Source: Pseudomonadota bacterium (GTDB lineage Bacteria; Pseudomonadota; Gammaproteobacteria; Burkholderiales; Thiobacillaceae). From it: DNA of 64,000 nt. The position numbers were made by a program, and so were the translations under genes. The notes below the pieces were generated by a model. It worked only from the letters and a program-made list of their open reading frames with translations. It was not told the origin of the DNA and ran no database searches. The first letter of the stretch is position 1; each line of letters starts with the position of its first letter. Shown here piece by piece: positions 46,208 to 56,863 of this stretch. The stretch lies in the NCBI GenBank assembly GCA_021802555.1, contig JAJZRU010000005.1, positions 60,059-124,058 of the forward strand, given 5' to 3'.

Positions 46208-49032
46208 GGGCGCTTGCGGGCGAGCACGGGCTCGAGATAGCGCCCGGTGTGGCTGGCCGAATTTTTCACCACGTCTTCGGGCGTGCCTTCGGCAATGATG
46301 CACCCGCCGCCGGCGCCGCCCTCGGGGCCCAGGTCGATGAGCCAGTCGGCGGTCTTGATGACGTCCAGGTTGTGCTCGATGACGACGACGGTGTTGCCTG
46401 CGTCGCGCAGGCGGTGCAGCACCTTGAGCAGCAGATCGATGTCGTGAAAATGCAAGCCGGTGGTGGGCTCGTCGAGGATGTAGAGCGTGCGCCCGGTGTC
46501 GCGCTTGGACAGCTCCAAAGAAAGCTTGACGCGCTGCGCCTCGCCGCCCGACAGCGTGGTGGCGGACTGGCCCAGGCGGATGTAGCCCAGGCCCACGTCC
46601 ATCAAAGTTTGCAGCTTCTTGGCCACGGCCGGCACCGCGCCGAAGAAATCGAGCGCCTCTTCCACCGTCATCTCCAGCACCTGGTAAATGGTCTTGCCTT
46701 TGTAATGGATTTCCAGGGTCTCGCGGTTGTAGCGGCTGCCGTGGCACACGTCGCAGGGCACGTAGATATCGGGCAGAAAGTGCATCTCCACCTTGATCAC
46801 GCCGTCGCCCTGGCAGGCCTCGCAGCGCCCGCCCTTGACGTTGAAGGAGAAGCGCCCCGGGCCGTAGCCGCGCCCACGTGCCTCCGGCACGCCGGCGTAG
46901 AGTTCTCGGATGGGGGTGAACAGCCCGGTATAGGTGGCCGGATTGGAGCGGGGGGTGCGGCCGATCGGGCTTTGATCGACGGCGATGACCTTGTCGAAGA
47001 ACTCCAGTCCTTTGATCTCGCCGTGGGCGGCGGGCTCTTCCGCGGAACCGTAAAGATGGCGCGCCGCCGCGCGGTAGAGGGTATCGTTGACTAGGGTGGA
47101 CTTGCCCGAGCCGGACACCCCGGTGACGCACACCAGCAGGCCCACCGGCAGGCGCAGATCGACGCCTTGCAGGTTGTTGCCCCGGGCCCCCTCCAGCACG
47201 AGCAGACGCTTGGGGTCCGGCTTGCGGCGCGGGCTCGGAATGGCAATGCTGCGCTTGCGCGCCAGATACTGCCCGGTAAGGGAGGCAGGATTGGCGATGA
47301 CGGCCTCCGGCGGGCCTTCGGCCACGACCTGGCCGCCGTGCTCCCCCGCCCCGGGGCCCATGTCCACGAGGTAGTCGGCGGAACGGATGGCATCCTCGTC
47401 GTGCTCCACCACCAGGACGGAATTTCCCAAGTCGCGCAAATGCTTGAGGGTCGCGAGCAGGCGGTCGTTGTCGCGCTGGTGCAGGCCGATGGACGGTTCG
47501 TCGAGCACGTACATGACGCCCGTGAGCCCCGAGCCGATTTGCGACGCCAGGCGGATGCGCTGGGCCTCGCCGCCGGACAGGGTGTCGGCGGAACGATCGA
47601 GGGACAGGTAATCCAGTCCGACGTTGACCAGAAAGCCGAGGCGCGCGTCGATTTCGTGGATGATTTTTTCCGCCACCTGGGCGCGCTGACCGGACAGCTT
47701 GAGATCCCTGAAGAACGCCAGCGTCTCCTTGAGTGGGCGCTCGCTCACCTGCGGCAGGCTGGCGCCTCCCACGTAGACATGGCGCGCTTCGCGCCGCAGG
47801 CGCGTGCCTTCGCAGGAAGGGCAGGGCTTGGTGTTGAGATATTTCGCCAGCTCTTCGCGCACGGCCACGGAATCGGTTTCGCGGTAGCGCCGCTCCAGAT
47901 TCTTGAGGATGCCCTCGAAGGCGTGCTTGCGCGTGCCCCAGCCGCCTTTTTCGCCCAGATAGCGGAAAGCGATTTCCTCGCGCCCGCTGCCGCCGAGCAG
48001 GATGCCGCGGATACGCTCCGGCAGTTGCTCGTAAGGCGTGTTCAGGTCGAAACCGTAGTGCAGGGCCAGGCTTTGCAGCATTTGGTAGAAGAACTGGTTG
48101 CGCCGATCCCAGCCCTTGATGGCTCCCGCGGCGAGAGACAAGTGGGGAAAGGCGACTACGCGTTCGGCATCGAAGAAGGTGACCGCGCCGAGGCCGTCGC
48201 ACTCGGGGCAGGCGCCCATGGGGTTGTTGAAGGAGAATAGCCGCGGCTCCAGTTCGGGCAGGGCGTAGTCGCATACCGGGCAGGCGAATTTTGCCGAGAA
48301 CAGGTGCTCGTGCCCGCTGTCCATTTCCACGCCCAGGGCGCGCCCGTCGGCATGGCGCAGCGCCGTCTCCAGGGATTCCGCCAGGCGCTGCTTGACGTCC
48401 GCACGCACCTTGAGGCGGTCCACCACCACTTCGATGGTGTGCTTTTTGTTCTTGTCCAGCTTGGGCACGGCATCCAGTTCGTGCACCTTGCCGTCCACGC
48501 GCACGCGCACGAAGCCCTGGGCGGTGAGTTCGGCAAACAGTTCCAGGTTTTCGCCCTTGCGGCCCACCACCAAGGGGGCGAGGATCATCAGCTTGGTGTC
48601 TTCCGGCAGGGCCAGCAGAGCGTCCACCATTTGCGACACGGTCTGGGCGGCGAGCGGCACGCCATGGTCCGGGCAGTGGGGCTCGCCCGCGCGCGCATAG
48701 AGCAAGCGCAGGTAGTCGTGGATTTCCGTCACCGTGCCGACCGTGGAGCGCGGATTGTGGGAGGTGGCCTTCTGCTCGATGGAAATGGCCGGCGACAGGC
48801 CTTCGATGAGATCGACGTCGGGTTTTTCCATCAATTGCAGGAATTGCCGCGCGTAAGCCGAGAGCGACTCCACATAGCGGCGCTGGCCTTCGGCATAAAG
48901 GGTGTCGAAGGCCAGTGACGATTTCCCGGAGCCGGACAAGCCGGTGATGACGACCAGCCGGTTGCGCGGGATGTCCAGGTTGACGTTCTTGAGGTTGTGG
49001 GTGCGGGCGCCCCGGATGCGGATGCTGTCCAT
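46204..49032 (-). CDS. uvrA: Excinuclease ABC subunit A
   Basis: DNA damage recognition ATPase of nucleotide excision repair. The 942-residue product has two ABC modules: Walker [11 protein letters not shown] (near residue 31) and [10 protein letters not shown], signatures LSGGEAQR (twice). Zinc motifs are CPVC...CPEC and CEAC...CDVC. The ATG at 49032 gives [16 protein letters not shown], the usual start; a TTG at 49050 is the only longer option. Divergent from yajR with 123 bases between. Confidence 0.98.
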   Translation of the reverse strand: MDSIRIRGARTHNLKNVNLDIPRNRLVVITGLSGSGKSSLAFDTLYAEGQRRYVESLSAYARQFLQLMEKPDVDLIEGLSPAISIEQKATSHNPRSTVGTVTEIHDYLRLLYARAGEPHCPDHGVPLAAQTVSQMVDALLALPEDTKLMILAPLVVGRKGENLELFAELTAQGFVRVRVDGKVHELDAVPKLDKNKKHTIEVVVDRLKVRADVKQRLAESLETALRHADGRALGVEMDSGHEHLFSAKFACPVCDYALPELEPRLFSFNNPMGACPECDGLGAVTFFDAERVVAFPHLSLAAGAIKGWDRRNQFFYQMLQSLALHYGFDLNTPYEQLPERIRGILLGGSGREEIAFRYLGEKGGWGTRKHAFEGILKNLERRYRETDSVAVREELAKYLNTKPCPSCEGTRLRREARHVYVGGASLPQVSERPLKETLAFFRDLKLSGQRAQVAEKIIHEIDARLGFLVNVGLDYLSLDRSADTLSGGEAQRIRLASQIGSGLTGVMYVLDEPSIGLHQRDNDRLLATLKHLRDLGNSVLVVEHDEDAIRSADYLVDMGPGAGEHGGQVVAEGPPEAVIANPASLTGQYLARKRSIAIPSPRRKPDPKRLLVLEGARGNNLQGVDLRLPVGLLVCVTGVSGSGKSTLVNDTLYRAAARHLYGSAEEPAAHGEIKGLEFFDKVIAVDQSPIGRTPRSNPATYTGLFTPIRELYAGVPEARGRGYGPGRFSFNVKGGRCEACQGDGVIKVEMHFLPDIYVPCDVCHGSRYNRETLEIHYKGKTIYQVLEMTVEEALDFFGAVPAVAKKLQTLMDVGLGYIRLGQSATTLSGGEAQRVKLSLELSKRDTGRTLYILDEPTTGLHFHDIDLLLKVLHRLRDAGNTVVVIEHNLDVIKTADWLIDLGPEGGAGGGCIIAEGTPEDVVKNSASHTGRYLEPVLARKRP

Positions 49033-49114
49033 GACTGCCGGTGATGACAAGCGAACCCAAGACTATAAGGGATTTGTCCGCGCCGTGCGCCTGCCGGGAA
49101 CCTTCGAGCTTGGA

Positions 49115-49120
49115 TATAAT
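49115..49120 (+). promoter_or_regulatory. -10 box upstream of yajR-ssb
   Basis: TATAAT at 49115-49120, about 36 bases before the yajR ATG. No convincing -35 element lies at 16-18 bases, so it is tentative. Confidence 0.4.
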
Positions 49121-49155
49121 CCGTCAGGCTGTTTTCCGACCCCCCGAAACACCCC

Positions 49156-50535
49156 ATGGATCATTCCGAATCCCTCAACAAGCAAGAAAAACGTGCCGCC
49201 GTCGGCCTGGCGGGCATCTATGGGCTGCGCATGCTTGGGATGTTTCTCATCCTGCCGGTGTTCGCCCTTTATGCCGCGCATATCCCCGGTGGCGACAATC
49301 ACTTCATGGTGGGCTTGGCGCTGGGCACCTACGGTTTGACCCAATCTTTCCTGCAACTGCCCTACGGTATGGTGTCAGACCGCATCGGGCGCAAGAAGGT
49401 GATCGTCTTCGGCCTGATCCTGTTCGCGGCCGGCAGCTTCATCGCCGCCTTCGCCACCAATATCTATTGGATCATTTTCGGCCGCATGGTGCAGGGTGCC
49501 GGCGCCATCGCCGCCGCCTTGACGGCGCTGCTGGCCGATCTCACGCGCGAAGAGCACCGCACCAAGGCCATGGCCATGATAGGCGGCACCATCGGCCTGA
49601 CCTTTGCGTTCTCGCTGGTGGCGGGGCCGCTGATCGACCACTACATCGGCGTGCCCGGCATCTTTGCGCTGACCGGGATACTGTCGCTGGCCGCCATCGT
49701 GGCCATCAAGTACTACGTGCCGGATCCGCTGCACACGAGTTTCCACAGCGATGCCGAGGCCAATCCGGCGAAATTGCGCGACGTGGTGCGCGACGGCCAA
49801 CTGCTGCGCCTGGATTTCGGCATCTTCGCACTGCACGCCGCGCAAATGGGCATGTTCGTGGTGGTGCCGACGATACTGGAGCGAACCGGGCATCTCCCGC
49901 TCCGGGATCATTGGTGGGTATATCTTCCGGTCGTGATCGTGGCCTTCATACTCATGGTGCCCGCCATCATTTACGGCGAAAAGCGCGGCCGGCTCAAAAC
50001 CGTATTTCTCGGCGCCATTTTCCTGATGGTGTTCGCGCAACTGGGCATGTTTCTCGGCAACCACGTCTTTGCCGCCGTGGTGGCGAGCCTCTTGGCCTAT
50101 TTTGTTGCCTTCAACATATTGGAAGCCAGCCTGCCCTCGCTGATTTCCAAGCTGGCGCCGGTTTCCGCCAAGGGCACGGCGATGGGCGTGTACAATACTT
50201 CGCAGGCCTTTGGGCAGTTCACGGGCGGTGCGCTCGGCGGCCTGCTGGCGCAACGCTTCGGCTTTGCGGAAGTGTTCGCGTTCTGTACCGTGCTGATGGT
50301 GCTCTGGCTCGCTCTGGCGGCTGGCATGCGCACGCCGCCGGCGGTGAAGACCCGGATGTTCCACCTCGGCAAGCTGTCCGGCGGGGACGCCGATCGCCTC
50401 AAGCAGGCCTTGTCCGGCGTGATGGGGGTGGAAGAGGTCATCGTGCTCGCGGAGGAGGGGGTGGCCATGCTCAAGGTCAAACTCTCCGGCTGGGATGAAG
50501 CCGGAGCCATGAAACTTATACAGGGGGAAACGTGA
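49156..50535 (+). CDS. yajR: MFS transporter of YajR type
   Basis: Inner-membrane drug/H+ antiporter-like MFS protein, 459 residues. About twelve membrane helices occupy residues 15-390; motif A appears as [13 protein letters not shown] near residue 71. After the last helix a soluble domain (about 395-455) follows, matching the YAM ferredoxin-like extension that defines YajR. Transported substrate unknown. The stop overlaps the ssb start by one base (TGATG). Confidence 0.88.
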   Translation: MDHSESLNKQEKRAAVGLAGIYGLRMLGMFLILPVFALYAAHIPGGDNHFMVGLALGTYGLTQSFLQLPYGMVSDRIGRKKVIVFGLILFAAGSFIAAFATNIYWIIFGRMVQGAGAIAAALTALLADLTREEHRTKAMAMIGGTIGLTFAFSLVAGPLIDHYIGVPGIFALTGILSLAAIVAIKYYVPDPLHTSFHSDAEANPAKLRDVVRDGQLLRLDFGIFALHAAQMGMFVVVPTILERTGHLPLRDHWWVYLPVVIVAFILMVPAIIYGEKRGRLKTVFLGAIFLMVFAQLGMFLGNHVFAAVVASLLAYFVAFNILEASLPSLISKLAPVSAKGTAMGVYNTSQAFGQFTGGALGGLLAQRFGFAEVFAFCTVLMVLWLALAAGMRTPPAVKTRMFHLGKLSGGDADRLKQALSGVMGVEEVIVLAEEGVAMLKVKLSGWDEAGAMKLIQGET

Positions 50536-50981
50536 TGGCATCGCTAAACAAGGTACTGCTCATCGGCAACCTGGGGGCCGACCCCGAGATCCGCTACATG
50601 CCCAGCGGCGATGCCATCGCCAATCTGCGCATCGCCACCACCGACACCTGGAAGGACAAGGGCGGCGAGAAGCAGGAGCGCACCGAGTGGCACCGCGTAG
50701 CCCTGTTCGGCAAGCTTGCGGAAATCGCCGGCGAGTATCTGAAGAAGGGCAGCGCCGTTTACATCGAAGGCCGCATCCAGACCCGCAAGTGGCAGGACAA
50801 GGAAGGCCAGGAGCGCTACACCACGGAAATCGTCGCCAACGAGATGAAGATGCTGGGCGGACGCGGGACCGGCGGCACCGCCGAGATGGACAAGGGATCC
50901 GGCCGTGCTGCGGCGCCTGCAGGCAAAGGCAAGCCGGCGGGGGGCGGCTTCGACGACATGGAAGACGACATCCCGTTCTAG
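50535..50981 (+). CDS. ssb: Single-stranded DNA-binding protein
   Basis: Coats single-stranded DNA during replication and repair. The 148-residue product has the OB fold with [17 protein letters not shown] and [20 protein letters not shown], a Gly/Lys-rich linker, and the partner-binding acidic tip DMEDDIPF. The ATG at 50535 is preferred over the GTG at 50532. Linked to yajR and next to uvrA, the common arrangement uvrA-MFS-ssb. Confidence 0.97.
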   Translation: MASLNKVLLIGNLGADPEIRYMPSGDAIANLRIATTDTWKDKGGEKQERTEWHRVALFGKLAEIAGEYLKKGSAVYIEGRIQTRKWQDKEGQERYTTEIVANEMKMLGGRGTGGTAEMDKGSGRAAAPAGKGKPAGGGFDDMEDDIPF

Positions 50982-51059
50982 AAATACCACAAAAAAACAA
51001 AAACACCGGGGAGGAAAAAGGTTGCGGAAGAACCAATCCCGCCCTGCGGGCGGTGCGCC

Positions 51060-53030
51060 ATGCGCAGATCCAGCACCCTGATCAGGGCGCTCTGGGCCGC
51101 GGGGGCGTTCGCCTCGCCAGCCTGCGCCGACCAGCCGGTCACGGAATCCGCTTTCTTCGCCGACGTACCGGTGGTGCTTTCGGCCTCGCGCCTGTCGCAG
51201 CCGGTGGCGGATGCGCCTGCCGCGGTTACCGTCATTACCCAGGCGGAAATCCAGGCGTCCGGCTTTCGCGATATCCCTGATCTCCTGAGGCTGGTGCCGG
51301 GATTTTCGGTGGCCGATTCCGGGCTCAATACCTGGGCAGTGGGTTACCACGGTTTCGCCGATGCCTTTTCCCGGCGCTATCAGGTGCTGGTGGACGGGCG
51401 CTCCATTTACAGTTCCAATTTCGGCGAGGTCAATTGGAATGATCTTCCGCTTTCCATAGAAGATATCGACCGCATAGAAGTGGTGCGCGGACCCAATGCC
51501 GCCGCCTACGGCTCCAATGCCTTTTTCGCCGTCATCAACATCATCACCAAGTCGGCGGGGCAGACGCCGGGATTTTACAGCTCGGTGCAATATGGCACCC
51601 ACGGCATGGGCGGCGTCATGTTGCGCCAGGGCGGCAGCCTGGGTCCTGCGCTTTACCGCATCACGGTGTCGGCGCAGAAGCGTCAGCGCCTCAACAGCGT
51701 GGGGTACGACAACTCGGGCAAGCCCGTGTATCCCGACGAGACGACCAAGACCTATTTCACCAACGGCAGGCTGGATTGGCAGGTCAACAACACCGACGAC
51801 GTCATGGCGCAGTTCGGCCTGACCACAGGCAACTGGACGTTTTCGCCGTCCGGCTATTCCAGCCCGGAAAACGTCTATGCCGGGTTTCTGCAGCTCAAAT
51901 ACCACCGCATCCTGAGCACCGATGACGAGTGGTATGTGCAGTTCTATTACACGCGAGACCGCTTTGACACGGCATTGGCCTTTCCTCCCTTCGGACTGCC
52001 CGTGTACATCCTGCAAAGCCGTACCAACCTTGATGCGCAGATGAGCCATCGCTTAAGCCCGACCCTGCGCGCGGTGTGGGGCGCGGAGGTGCGCCAGGAA
52101 ACCGACAGCTCGCCTGCTTACTTCAGCACCGCCAGTACGTTTTCCGGCGTGTTGACGCGCGGATACTTGAACTTGGAGTGGCGGCCGGCGGAACGTTGGG
52201 TGCTGCAAGGCGAGGCCATGGTGGAGCACCATTATTTCACCGGCACGGACGTTTCTCCACGGGTCGCGGCTAACTATACCTTTGCGCCCGGACAGACGTT
52301 GCGCTTCGCAGTTTCCGTAGCTGACCGCACGCCTACTTTTCACGAGGAAAACAATTACTACATCAGCAGCAACAATGGCCAGCCGGTTCTCAATATCCCC
52401 AATCCCCGCCTCAAGCCGGAGCGGCTGCTGTCGCGTGAAATCGGCTATGTCGCCCAGTTTCCTCAAGTGGGCCTGGACATGGATGCGCGTATGTTTTACG
52501 ACACCTTCCATAATTACATCGCTGCTCTGGATGTGCCTTTGCCGGCACCAATGTCTTTCCCTGGTCTAGGCGCGGTGACTCAAGGGGGGCAGTATCAGAA
52601 CACCGGCACGATCGATATCCACGGCGCCGAATTGGAGGCACACTGGCGCCCGCACGCCGATGTCGACGTCTGGGCCACGGCGGCGCGCGTGTTCGCCTAT
52701 CCGGATGCCCAGGTCAATGCCGCCGACCCCGACGTGGCCGTCTCGGCGCCGCGCACCACCGGCAGCCTGCTGGCCAGCTACCGCTTCGGCAACGGCTGGC
52801 AGGCGAGCGTAGGCACCTATTTCAACGGCACCATGAAGTGGCTCTCCGACGGCGATTGGACGAAATCCTACACCCGAGTGGACGCACGCCTGGCCAGACG
52901 CTTCCGTTGGGCCGGCCACGACGCCGAGGCGGCCCTGGTGGCGCAAAGCCTGACCGGCTCGTATTCGGAGTTTCGCCGCGAATATGTTTTCGGCGGCCGT
53001 TATTACGGCAGCCTGTCCGTGCACTGGTAG
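51060..53030 (+). CDS. TonB-dependent outer-membrane receptor
   Basis: A 656-residue outer-membrane protein. The N-terminal signal peptide ends at about SPACA (residue 23). The plug domain (about 40-160) contains APAAVTVITQAEIQASGF, IPDLLRLVPGF and IEVVRGPNAAAYGSNAFF. The rest is a beta-barrel with aromatic strand ends; the protein finishes with VHW. GGGGAGG stands 40 bases upstream, too far for a normal RBS, and no in-frame start fits it better. No TonB, ExbBD or periplasmic binding gene is nearby, so the ligand is unknown. Confidence 0.88.
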   Translation: MRRSSTLIRALWAAGAFASPACADQPVTESAFFADVPVVLSASRLSQPVADAPAAVTVITQAEIQASGFRDIPDLLRLVPGFSVADSGLNTWAVGYHGFADAFSRRYQVLVDGRSIYSSNFGEVNWNDLPLSIEDIDRIEVVRGPNAAAYGSNAFFAVINIITKSAGQTPGFYSSVQYGTHGMGGVMLRQGGSLGPALYRITVSAQKRQRLNSVGYDNSGKPVYPDETTKTYFTNGRLDWQVNNTDDVMAQFGLTTGNWTFSPSGYSSPENVYAGFLQLKYHRILSTDDEWYVQFYYTRDRFDTALAFPPFGLPVYILQSRTNLDAQMSHRLSPTLRAVWGAEVRQETDSSPAYFSTASTFSGVLTRGYLNLEWRPAERWVLQGEAMVEHHYFTGTDVSPRVAANYTFAPGQTLRFAVSVADRTPTFHEENNYYISSNNGQPVLNIPNPRLKPERLLSREIGYVAQFPQVGLDMDARMFYDTFHNYIAALDVPLPAPMSFPGLGAVTQGGQYQNTGTIDIHGAELEAHWRPHADVDVWATAARVFAYPDAQVNAADPDVAVSAPRTTGSLLASYRFGNGWQASVGTYFNGTMKWLSDGDWTKSYTRVDARLARRFRWAGHDAEAALVAQSLTGSYSEFRREYVFGGRYYGSLSVHW

Positions 53031-53043
53031 GCCTTTTCGGGTT

Positions 53044-53049
53044 TATAAT
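53044..53049 (+). promoter_or_regulatory. -10 box upstream of fmdB
   Basis: TATAAT at 53044-53049, 38 bases before fmdB and in the only gap before the fmdB-DUF502-aspS run. No good -35 is visible at normal spacing. Confidence 0.4.
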
Positions 53050-53081
53050 TCAGCCAGTTACCGTTTTAGCGGAGCGCTACC

Positions 53082-53333
53082 ATGCCGATTTATGCCTATC
53101 GTTGCAGCGCCTGCGGCCATACCGCCGACGTCATGCAGAAAATGTCCGATGCCCCCTTGACCGCCTGCCCCGCCTGCGGCGCCGAGAGCTTTGCCAAGCA
53201 GCTCAGCGCTGCCGGTTTTCAGTTGAAGGGCGGCGGCTGGTATGCCACCGACTTCAAGGGCGGCGCTGCGCCCAAGAAAGAAGAGGCGCCGGCACCCGGC
53301 TGCGGCGCCGGCGGGTGCCCGGCCTGCAGTTGA
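53082..53333 (+). CDS. FmdB-family zinc ribbon protein
   Basis: An 83-residue protein with an N-terminal zinc ribbon: CSACG (Cys8, Cys11) and CPACG (Cys29, Cys32). The middle is KGGGWYATDF, a family signature. The tail is Lys/Glu/Ala-rich and ends in a second Cys cluster CGAGGCPACS that might bind metal as well. Family function is not settled. AGCGGAG precedes the ATG. Upstream partner of the DUF502-aspS pair. Confidence 0.9.
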   Translation: MPIYAYRCSACGHTADVMQKMSDAPLTACPACGAESFAKQLSAAGFQLKGGGWYATDFKGGAAPKKEEAPAPGCGAGGCPACS

Positions 53334-53418
53334 GGCGGGCCAGGAGCCGTTAAGCGCCGGGCATTGCCCGGCGTTTATTTTGGGTGCGCCCGGCAGGGCG
53401 CACCTGCCAGGACATGCC

Positions 53419-54042
53419 ATGCAATACTTGAAACGTTATTTCATCACCGGCCTGCTGATCTGGGTGCCGCTGGCCATCACCCTCTGGGTGCTGGATCTCA
53501 TCGTCGGCACCATGGACCAGACCCTGCTCCTGCTGCCCCAGCATTGGCGCCCCGAAGTCTGGCTGGGCCGCCAGATTCCCGGCCTGGGGGCCATACTGAC
53601 GCTGCTGGTGATCTTCCTCACCGGGCTGCTGACCGCCAATATCATCGGCAAGCGCCTAGTGGCGTTGTGGGAGGCCGTGCTCATGCGCATTCCCATCGTC
53701 AAGTCGATTTATACCAGCGTCAAGCAGGTGTCCGACACCCTGCTGTCGAGCGACGGTCACGCCTTCAGAAAGGTGCTGCTGGTGCGCTACCCGCATCCCG
53801 AGGCCTGGAGCCTGGCCTTTCAGACCAATGTACCGGCCGAGGTCGGTGCCGTGTTTGCCGAGGAACACGTCGGCGTGTTCATCCCCACCACGCCCAGCCC
53901 GGTGAACGGCTTTTATTTCTACGTGAAAAAAAGCGAAATCCGCGAGCTGCCCATCAGTATCGACGTCGCCCTCAAATACATCGTCTCCATGGGCGTGGCG
54001 GCGCCCGCCGAGCATAAAACCTCCAGGAAGCTATTCCCATGA
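53419..54042 (+). CDS. DUF502 membrane protein
   Basis: A 207-residue protein with two N-terminal membrane helices (about residues 8-29 and 58-77) followed by a soluble domain containing [20 protein letters not shown] and [17 protein letters not shown]. Family function unknown. It is conserved directly upstream of aspS in betaproteobacteria. The ATG at 53419 starts on the conserved segment [15 protein letters not shown]. Coupled to aspS by ATGA. Confidence 0.9.
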   Translation: MQYLKRYFITGLLIWVPLAITLWVLDLIVGTMDQTLLLLPQHWRPEVWLGRQIPGLGAILTLLVIFLTGLLTANIIGKRLVALWEAVLMRIPIVKSIYTSVKQVSDTLLSSDGHAFRKVLLVRYPHPEAWSLAFQTNVPAEVGAVFAEEHVGVFIPTTPSPVNGFYFYVKKSEIRELPISIDVALKYIVSMGVAAPAEHKTSRKLFP

Positions 54043-55826
54043 TGCGCACCCATACCTGCGGCGGTGTCACTGCCGCGCACATCGGCCAGACGGTCACGTT
54101 CTGCGGCTGGGCGCACCGGCGGCGCGACCATGGCGGCGTGATCTTCATCGACTTGCGCGACCGCGACGGCCTCGTGCAGATCGTCTGCGATCCGGACATC
54201 GGAGAGGGCTTCCGGCGCGCCGAAGAGGTGCGCAGCGAGTACGTGCTGCGCATCTCGGGGCTGGTGCGGCATCGGCCGGAGGGCACGGTGAATTCCCATC
54301 TGGCGACCGGCGAGGTGGAAGTCCTGGCGCAGGACATCGAAATCCTCAACAGCGCCGCCACGCCGCCGTTCCAGATCGACGAGGACAACATCAACGAAAA
54401 CACGCGGCTCACCTACCGCTACCTCGACCTGCGGCGCGAGCCCATGCAGAAGAACATGAAGCTGCGCTACCGGGTCGCCAAGACCATGCGCGACTACCTG
54501 GACCGGCAGGGCTTCATCGAGGTCGAAACCCCCATGCTCACGCGCTCCACGCCCGAGGGCGCGCGCGATTATCTGGTGCCCTCGCGCGTGCACAGCGGCA
54601 TGTTCTATGCCCTGCCGCAATCGCCGCAGCTGTTCAAGCAATTGCTCATGGTGGCGGGGTACGACCGCTATTTCCAGATCACCAAATGCTTCCGCGACGA
54701 GGACCTGCGGGCCGACCGCCAGCCCGAATTCACCCAGGTTGACCTGGAGATGTCCTTCGTCGACGAAGAGGACGTCATGGGCCTGGTCGAAGGCATGATC
54801 CGGGCGACCTTCCGCTCGGTGCTGGACGTCGCCCTGCCCGACCCTTTTCCGCGCATGACCTGGCATGAGGCCATGTCGCGCTACGGTTCCGACAAACCCG
54901 ATCTGCGCGTCAAGCTGGAGATCACCGAGCTCACTGACGTAATGACAGAAGTAGATTTCAAAGTGTTCTCCGGTCCCGCTAATGACCCCGCAGGGCGCGT
55001 AGCAGCGCTTTTGGTTCCCGGTGGCGCGGATATCAGCCGGGGCGAAATTGACGCCTATACCGAGTTCGTCAAGATATATGGTGCTAAAGGGCTTGCTTAT
55101 ATTAAGGTCAACGAAAAATCGAAAGGAAGGGATGGTCTTCAGTCGCCCATCGTTAAGAATCTTCACGATGAGGCCTTGCGTATGATTCTAGTGAGGACAG
55201 GTGCAGCCGATGGAGATTTGATTTTCTTCGGTGCCGACAAAACGAAGATTGTTAATGATGCTTTGGGCGCGTTGCGGGCCAAGCTTGGGCATGAACTAGG
55301 TCACGTTGACGGCAGAGCCTGGGCGCCACTGTGGGTGGTCGACTTCCCAATGTTCGAGTTCAACGAGGACGAGAACCGCTGGGATGCCCTGCACCACCCA
55401 TTCACCAGCCCCAAGGACGGCCACGAGGACTACCTGACGAGCGGCCCCGGAGAGTGCCTGTCCAAAGCTTACGACATGGTGCTGAACGGCTGGGAGATCG
55501 GGGGCGGTTCCATCCGCATCCATCGCGAAGAGGTGCAGGAGAAAGTCTTCAACGCCCTCGACGTCGGCCCCGAGGAACAGCGCGGCAAGTTCGGCTTCCT
55601 GCTGGATGCGCTGCAATACGGGGCGCCGCCGCACGGCGGCCTGGCCTTCGGTTTGGATCGCCTGGTGGCGCTCATGGCGGGCGCGGAATCCATCCGCGAC
55701 GTGATCGCTTTCCCCAAGACCCAGCGCGCCAACGACCTGATGACCAGCGCGCCCAACGCCGTGGACGAGAAACAGCTGCGCGAGCTGCACATCCGCCTGC
55801 GCCAGCCGGCGGGCGGACAGGCCTGA
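54039..55826 (+). CDS. aspS: Aspartyl-tRNA synthetase, with mosaic GAD domain
   Basis: Charges tRNA-Asp (or also tRNA-Asn). The 595-residue class II enzyme has the N-terminal OB domain ([20 protein letters not shown]), motif 2 [19 protein letters not shown], the bacterial GAD insertion (about residues 290-425) and motif 3 [14 protein letters not shown]. ATGs at 54039 and 54042 both fit. Bases 55021-55260 in the GAD insertion count 112 of 240 G+C (47%), while flanking coding lines run 62-72%, and codon choice changes too (GCT, AAA, TTG, GGT). The frame is intact. This suggests replacement of the insertion by foreign DNA. Confidence 0.97.
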   Translation: MMRTHTCGGVTAAHIGQTVTFCGWAHRRRDHGGVIFIDLRDRDGLVQIVCDPDIGEGFRRAEEVRSEYVLRISGLVRHRPEGTVNSHLATGEVEVLAQDIEILNSAATPPFQIDEDNINENTRLTYRYLDLRREPMQKNMKLRYRVAKTMRDYLDRQGFIEVETPMLTRSTPEGARDYLVPSRVHSGMFYALPQSPQLFKQLLMVAGYDRYFQITKCFRDEDLRADRQPEFTQVDLEMSFVDEEDVMGLVEGMIRATFRSVLDVALPDPFPRMTWHEAMSRYGSDKPDLRVKLEITELTDVMTEVDFKVFSGPANDPAGRVAALLVPGGADISRGEIDAYTEFVKIYGAKGLAYIKVNEKSKGRDGLQSPIVKNLHDEALRMILVRTGAADGDLIFFGADKTKIVNDALGALRAKLGHELGHVDGRAWAPLWVVDFPMFEFNEDENRWDALHHPFTSPKDGHEDYLTSGPGECLSKAYDMVLNGWEIGGGSIRIHREEVQEKVFNALDVGPEEQRGKFGFLLDALQYGAPPHGGLAFGLDRLVALMAGAESIRDVIAFPKTQRANDLMTSAPNAVDEKQLRELHIRLRQPAGGQA

Positions 55827-56333
55827 TCAGCGCTTCAAGGCCTTGAGCACGGTCTGCTCGAAGATCTCGGCCTTGGAGGTGCTGGCAACGGCGGAAAGGA
55901 TGCGCTTGCAGTTGGCCACTTCCGCCAGCAGGGTTTCTTCAGTGGCGGCGTTGCGCAGCTTGGCGACCTGGGGAGAATTCGCCCCGGTGAGCGAAACGAG
56001 GATGTCGACGGCTTGCTGGCGCGCGATGTCCAGACGGCTTGCGCCCATGGTCGGCTGCTCCAGCGCGGCGTTGATCTTGTCGACCAGATCGTCGTGCTCG
56101 CCGGGCCGTTGTGGGGCCACCTCCTGGGAGGCGATGAAGCCCATCTCGCGCAGGCGCAGCAGGTTCTCCTCCAGGTCGGCGAACGTCTTGAAATGCGCGC
56201 GCAGCTGGCCGAGATCCATCTGTCCGTCGAGCACGAACAGCAATTGCCGGCAGCGCGGCCGCAGGGGGTGGGTGGGTTTGAACCTCTCCTCGCGTCCCTT
56301 GGGGGTCAGGCTGAAGCGTGTGCGGTCGTCCAT
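55827..56333 (-). CDS. Conserved protein, possible winged-helix
   Basis: A 168-residue soluble protein I cannot name. The N-terminal half (RFSLTPKGREERFKPTHPL ... LRLREMGFIAS) has the length and helix pattern of a winged-helix or regulatory domain; the rest is helical with an Ala-rich stretch. It abuts aspS convergently with no spacing and is divergent from nudB. Start ATG at 56333 gives MDDRTRFSLTPKG. Confidence 0.7.
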   Translation of the reverse strand: MDDRTRFSLTPKGREERFKPTHPLRPRCRQLLFVLDGQMDLGQLRAHFKTFADLEENLLRLREMGFIASQEVAPQRPGEHDDLVDKINAALEQPTMGASRLDIARQQAVDILVSLTGANSPQVAKLRNAATEETLLAEVANCKRILSAVASTSKAEIFEQTVLKALKR

Positions 56334-56386
56334 GGCTGTCTCTCTTCCTCTGGGTAACTTTATCGTTGTGCGACATCGTTGTATAA

Positions 56387-56848
56387 ATGTACTACGGAAA
56401 GAATAAGGCAGAACTGAAGCCCCATAAGCTGCCCGAATCCGTGCTGGTGGTCATTCATGCGGACGACGGCCAAGTGCTGCTGCTGGAGCGCGCCGATCAT
56501 CCGGGATGGTGGCAGTCCGTGACCGGCTCGCGCGAGGCGGGAGAGAGCCTGCTGGACACCGCGCGGCGCGAAGTGTTCGAGGAGACGGGCCTGGACGTTG
56601 CCGCGTATCCGCCGGTGTCCTGGGGTTACAGCAATGTGTACGAAATTTTCCCCTGCTACCGCCATCGCTACGCGCCGGGCACCACGCACAATACCGAGCA
56701 CGTGTTCGGCATGCGCTTGCCGCAGCCCATGCCGGCGCGGCTGAGCCCCGGTGAGCATGTCGCTTGGCGCTGGCTCCCCGCCGCGGACGCCGCGGCGCTG
56801 TGTTTCTCGCCCAGCAATGCGGCGGCCATACGCCGGCTGCTTGAGTAG
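56387..56848 (+). CDS. nudB: Dihydroneopterin triphosphate pyrophosphatase (NudB)
   Basis: Nudix hydrolase that removes pyrophosphate from dihydroneopterin triphosphate in folate synthesis. 153 residues with the Nudix box GSREAGESLLDTARREVF followed by EETGL. PESVLVVIHADDGQVLLLERADHPGWWQSVTG matches NudB closely. The ATG at 56387 has no clear RBS and lies inside a TATAAATG string; the extra N-terminal MYYGKNKAELKPHK is longer than in E. coli, so the true start may be a downstream GTG or CTG. Confidence 0.85.
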   Translation: MYYGKNKAELKPHKLPESVLVVIHADDGQVLLLERADHPGWWQSVTGSREAGESLLDTARREVFEETGLDVAAYPPVSWGYSNVYEIFPCYRHRYAPGTTHNTEHVFGMRLPQPMPARLSPGEHVAWRWLPAADAAALCFSPSNAAAIRRLLE

Positions 56849-56863
56849 CGGCGGTGCCTTGCT

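Noticed and set aside
46208..49060. Upstream extension of the glycerate kinase frame through all of uvrA
   Set aside because: The translation is Arg/Gly/Ala-rich low-complexity sequence opposite in frame to uvrA. Homology begins only at the GTG at 46207.
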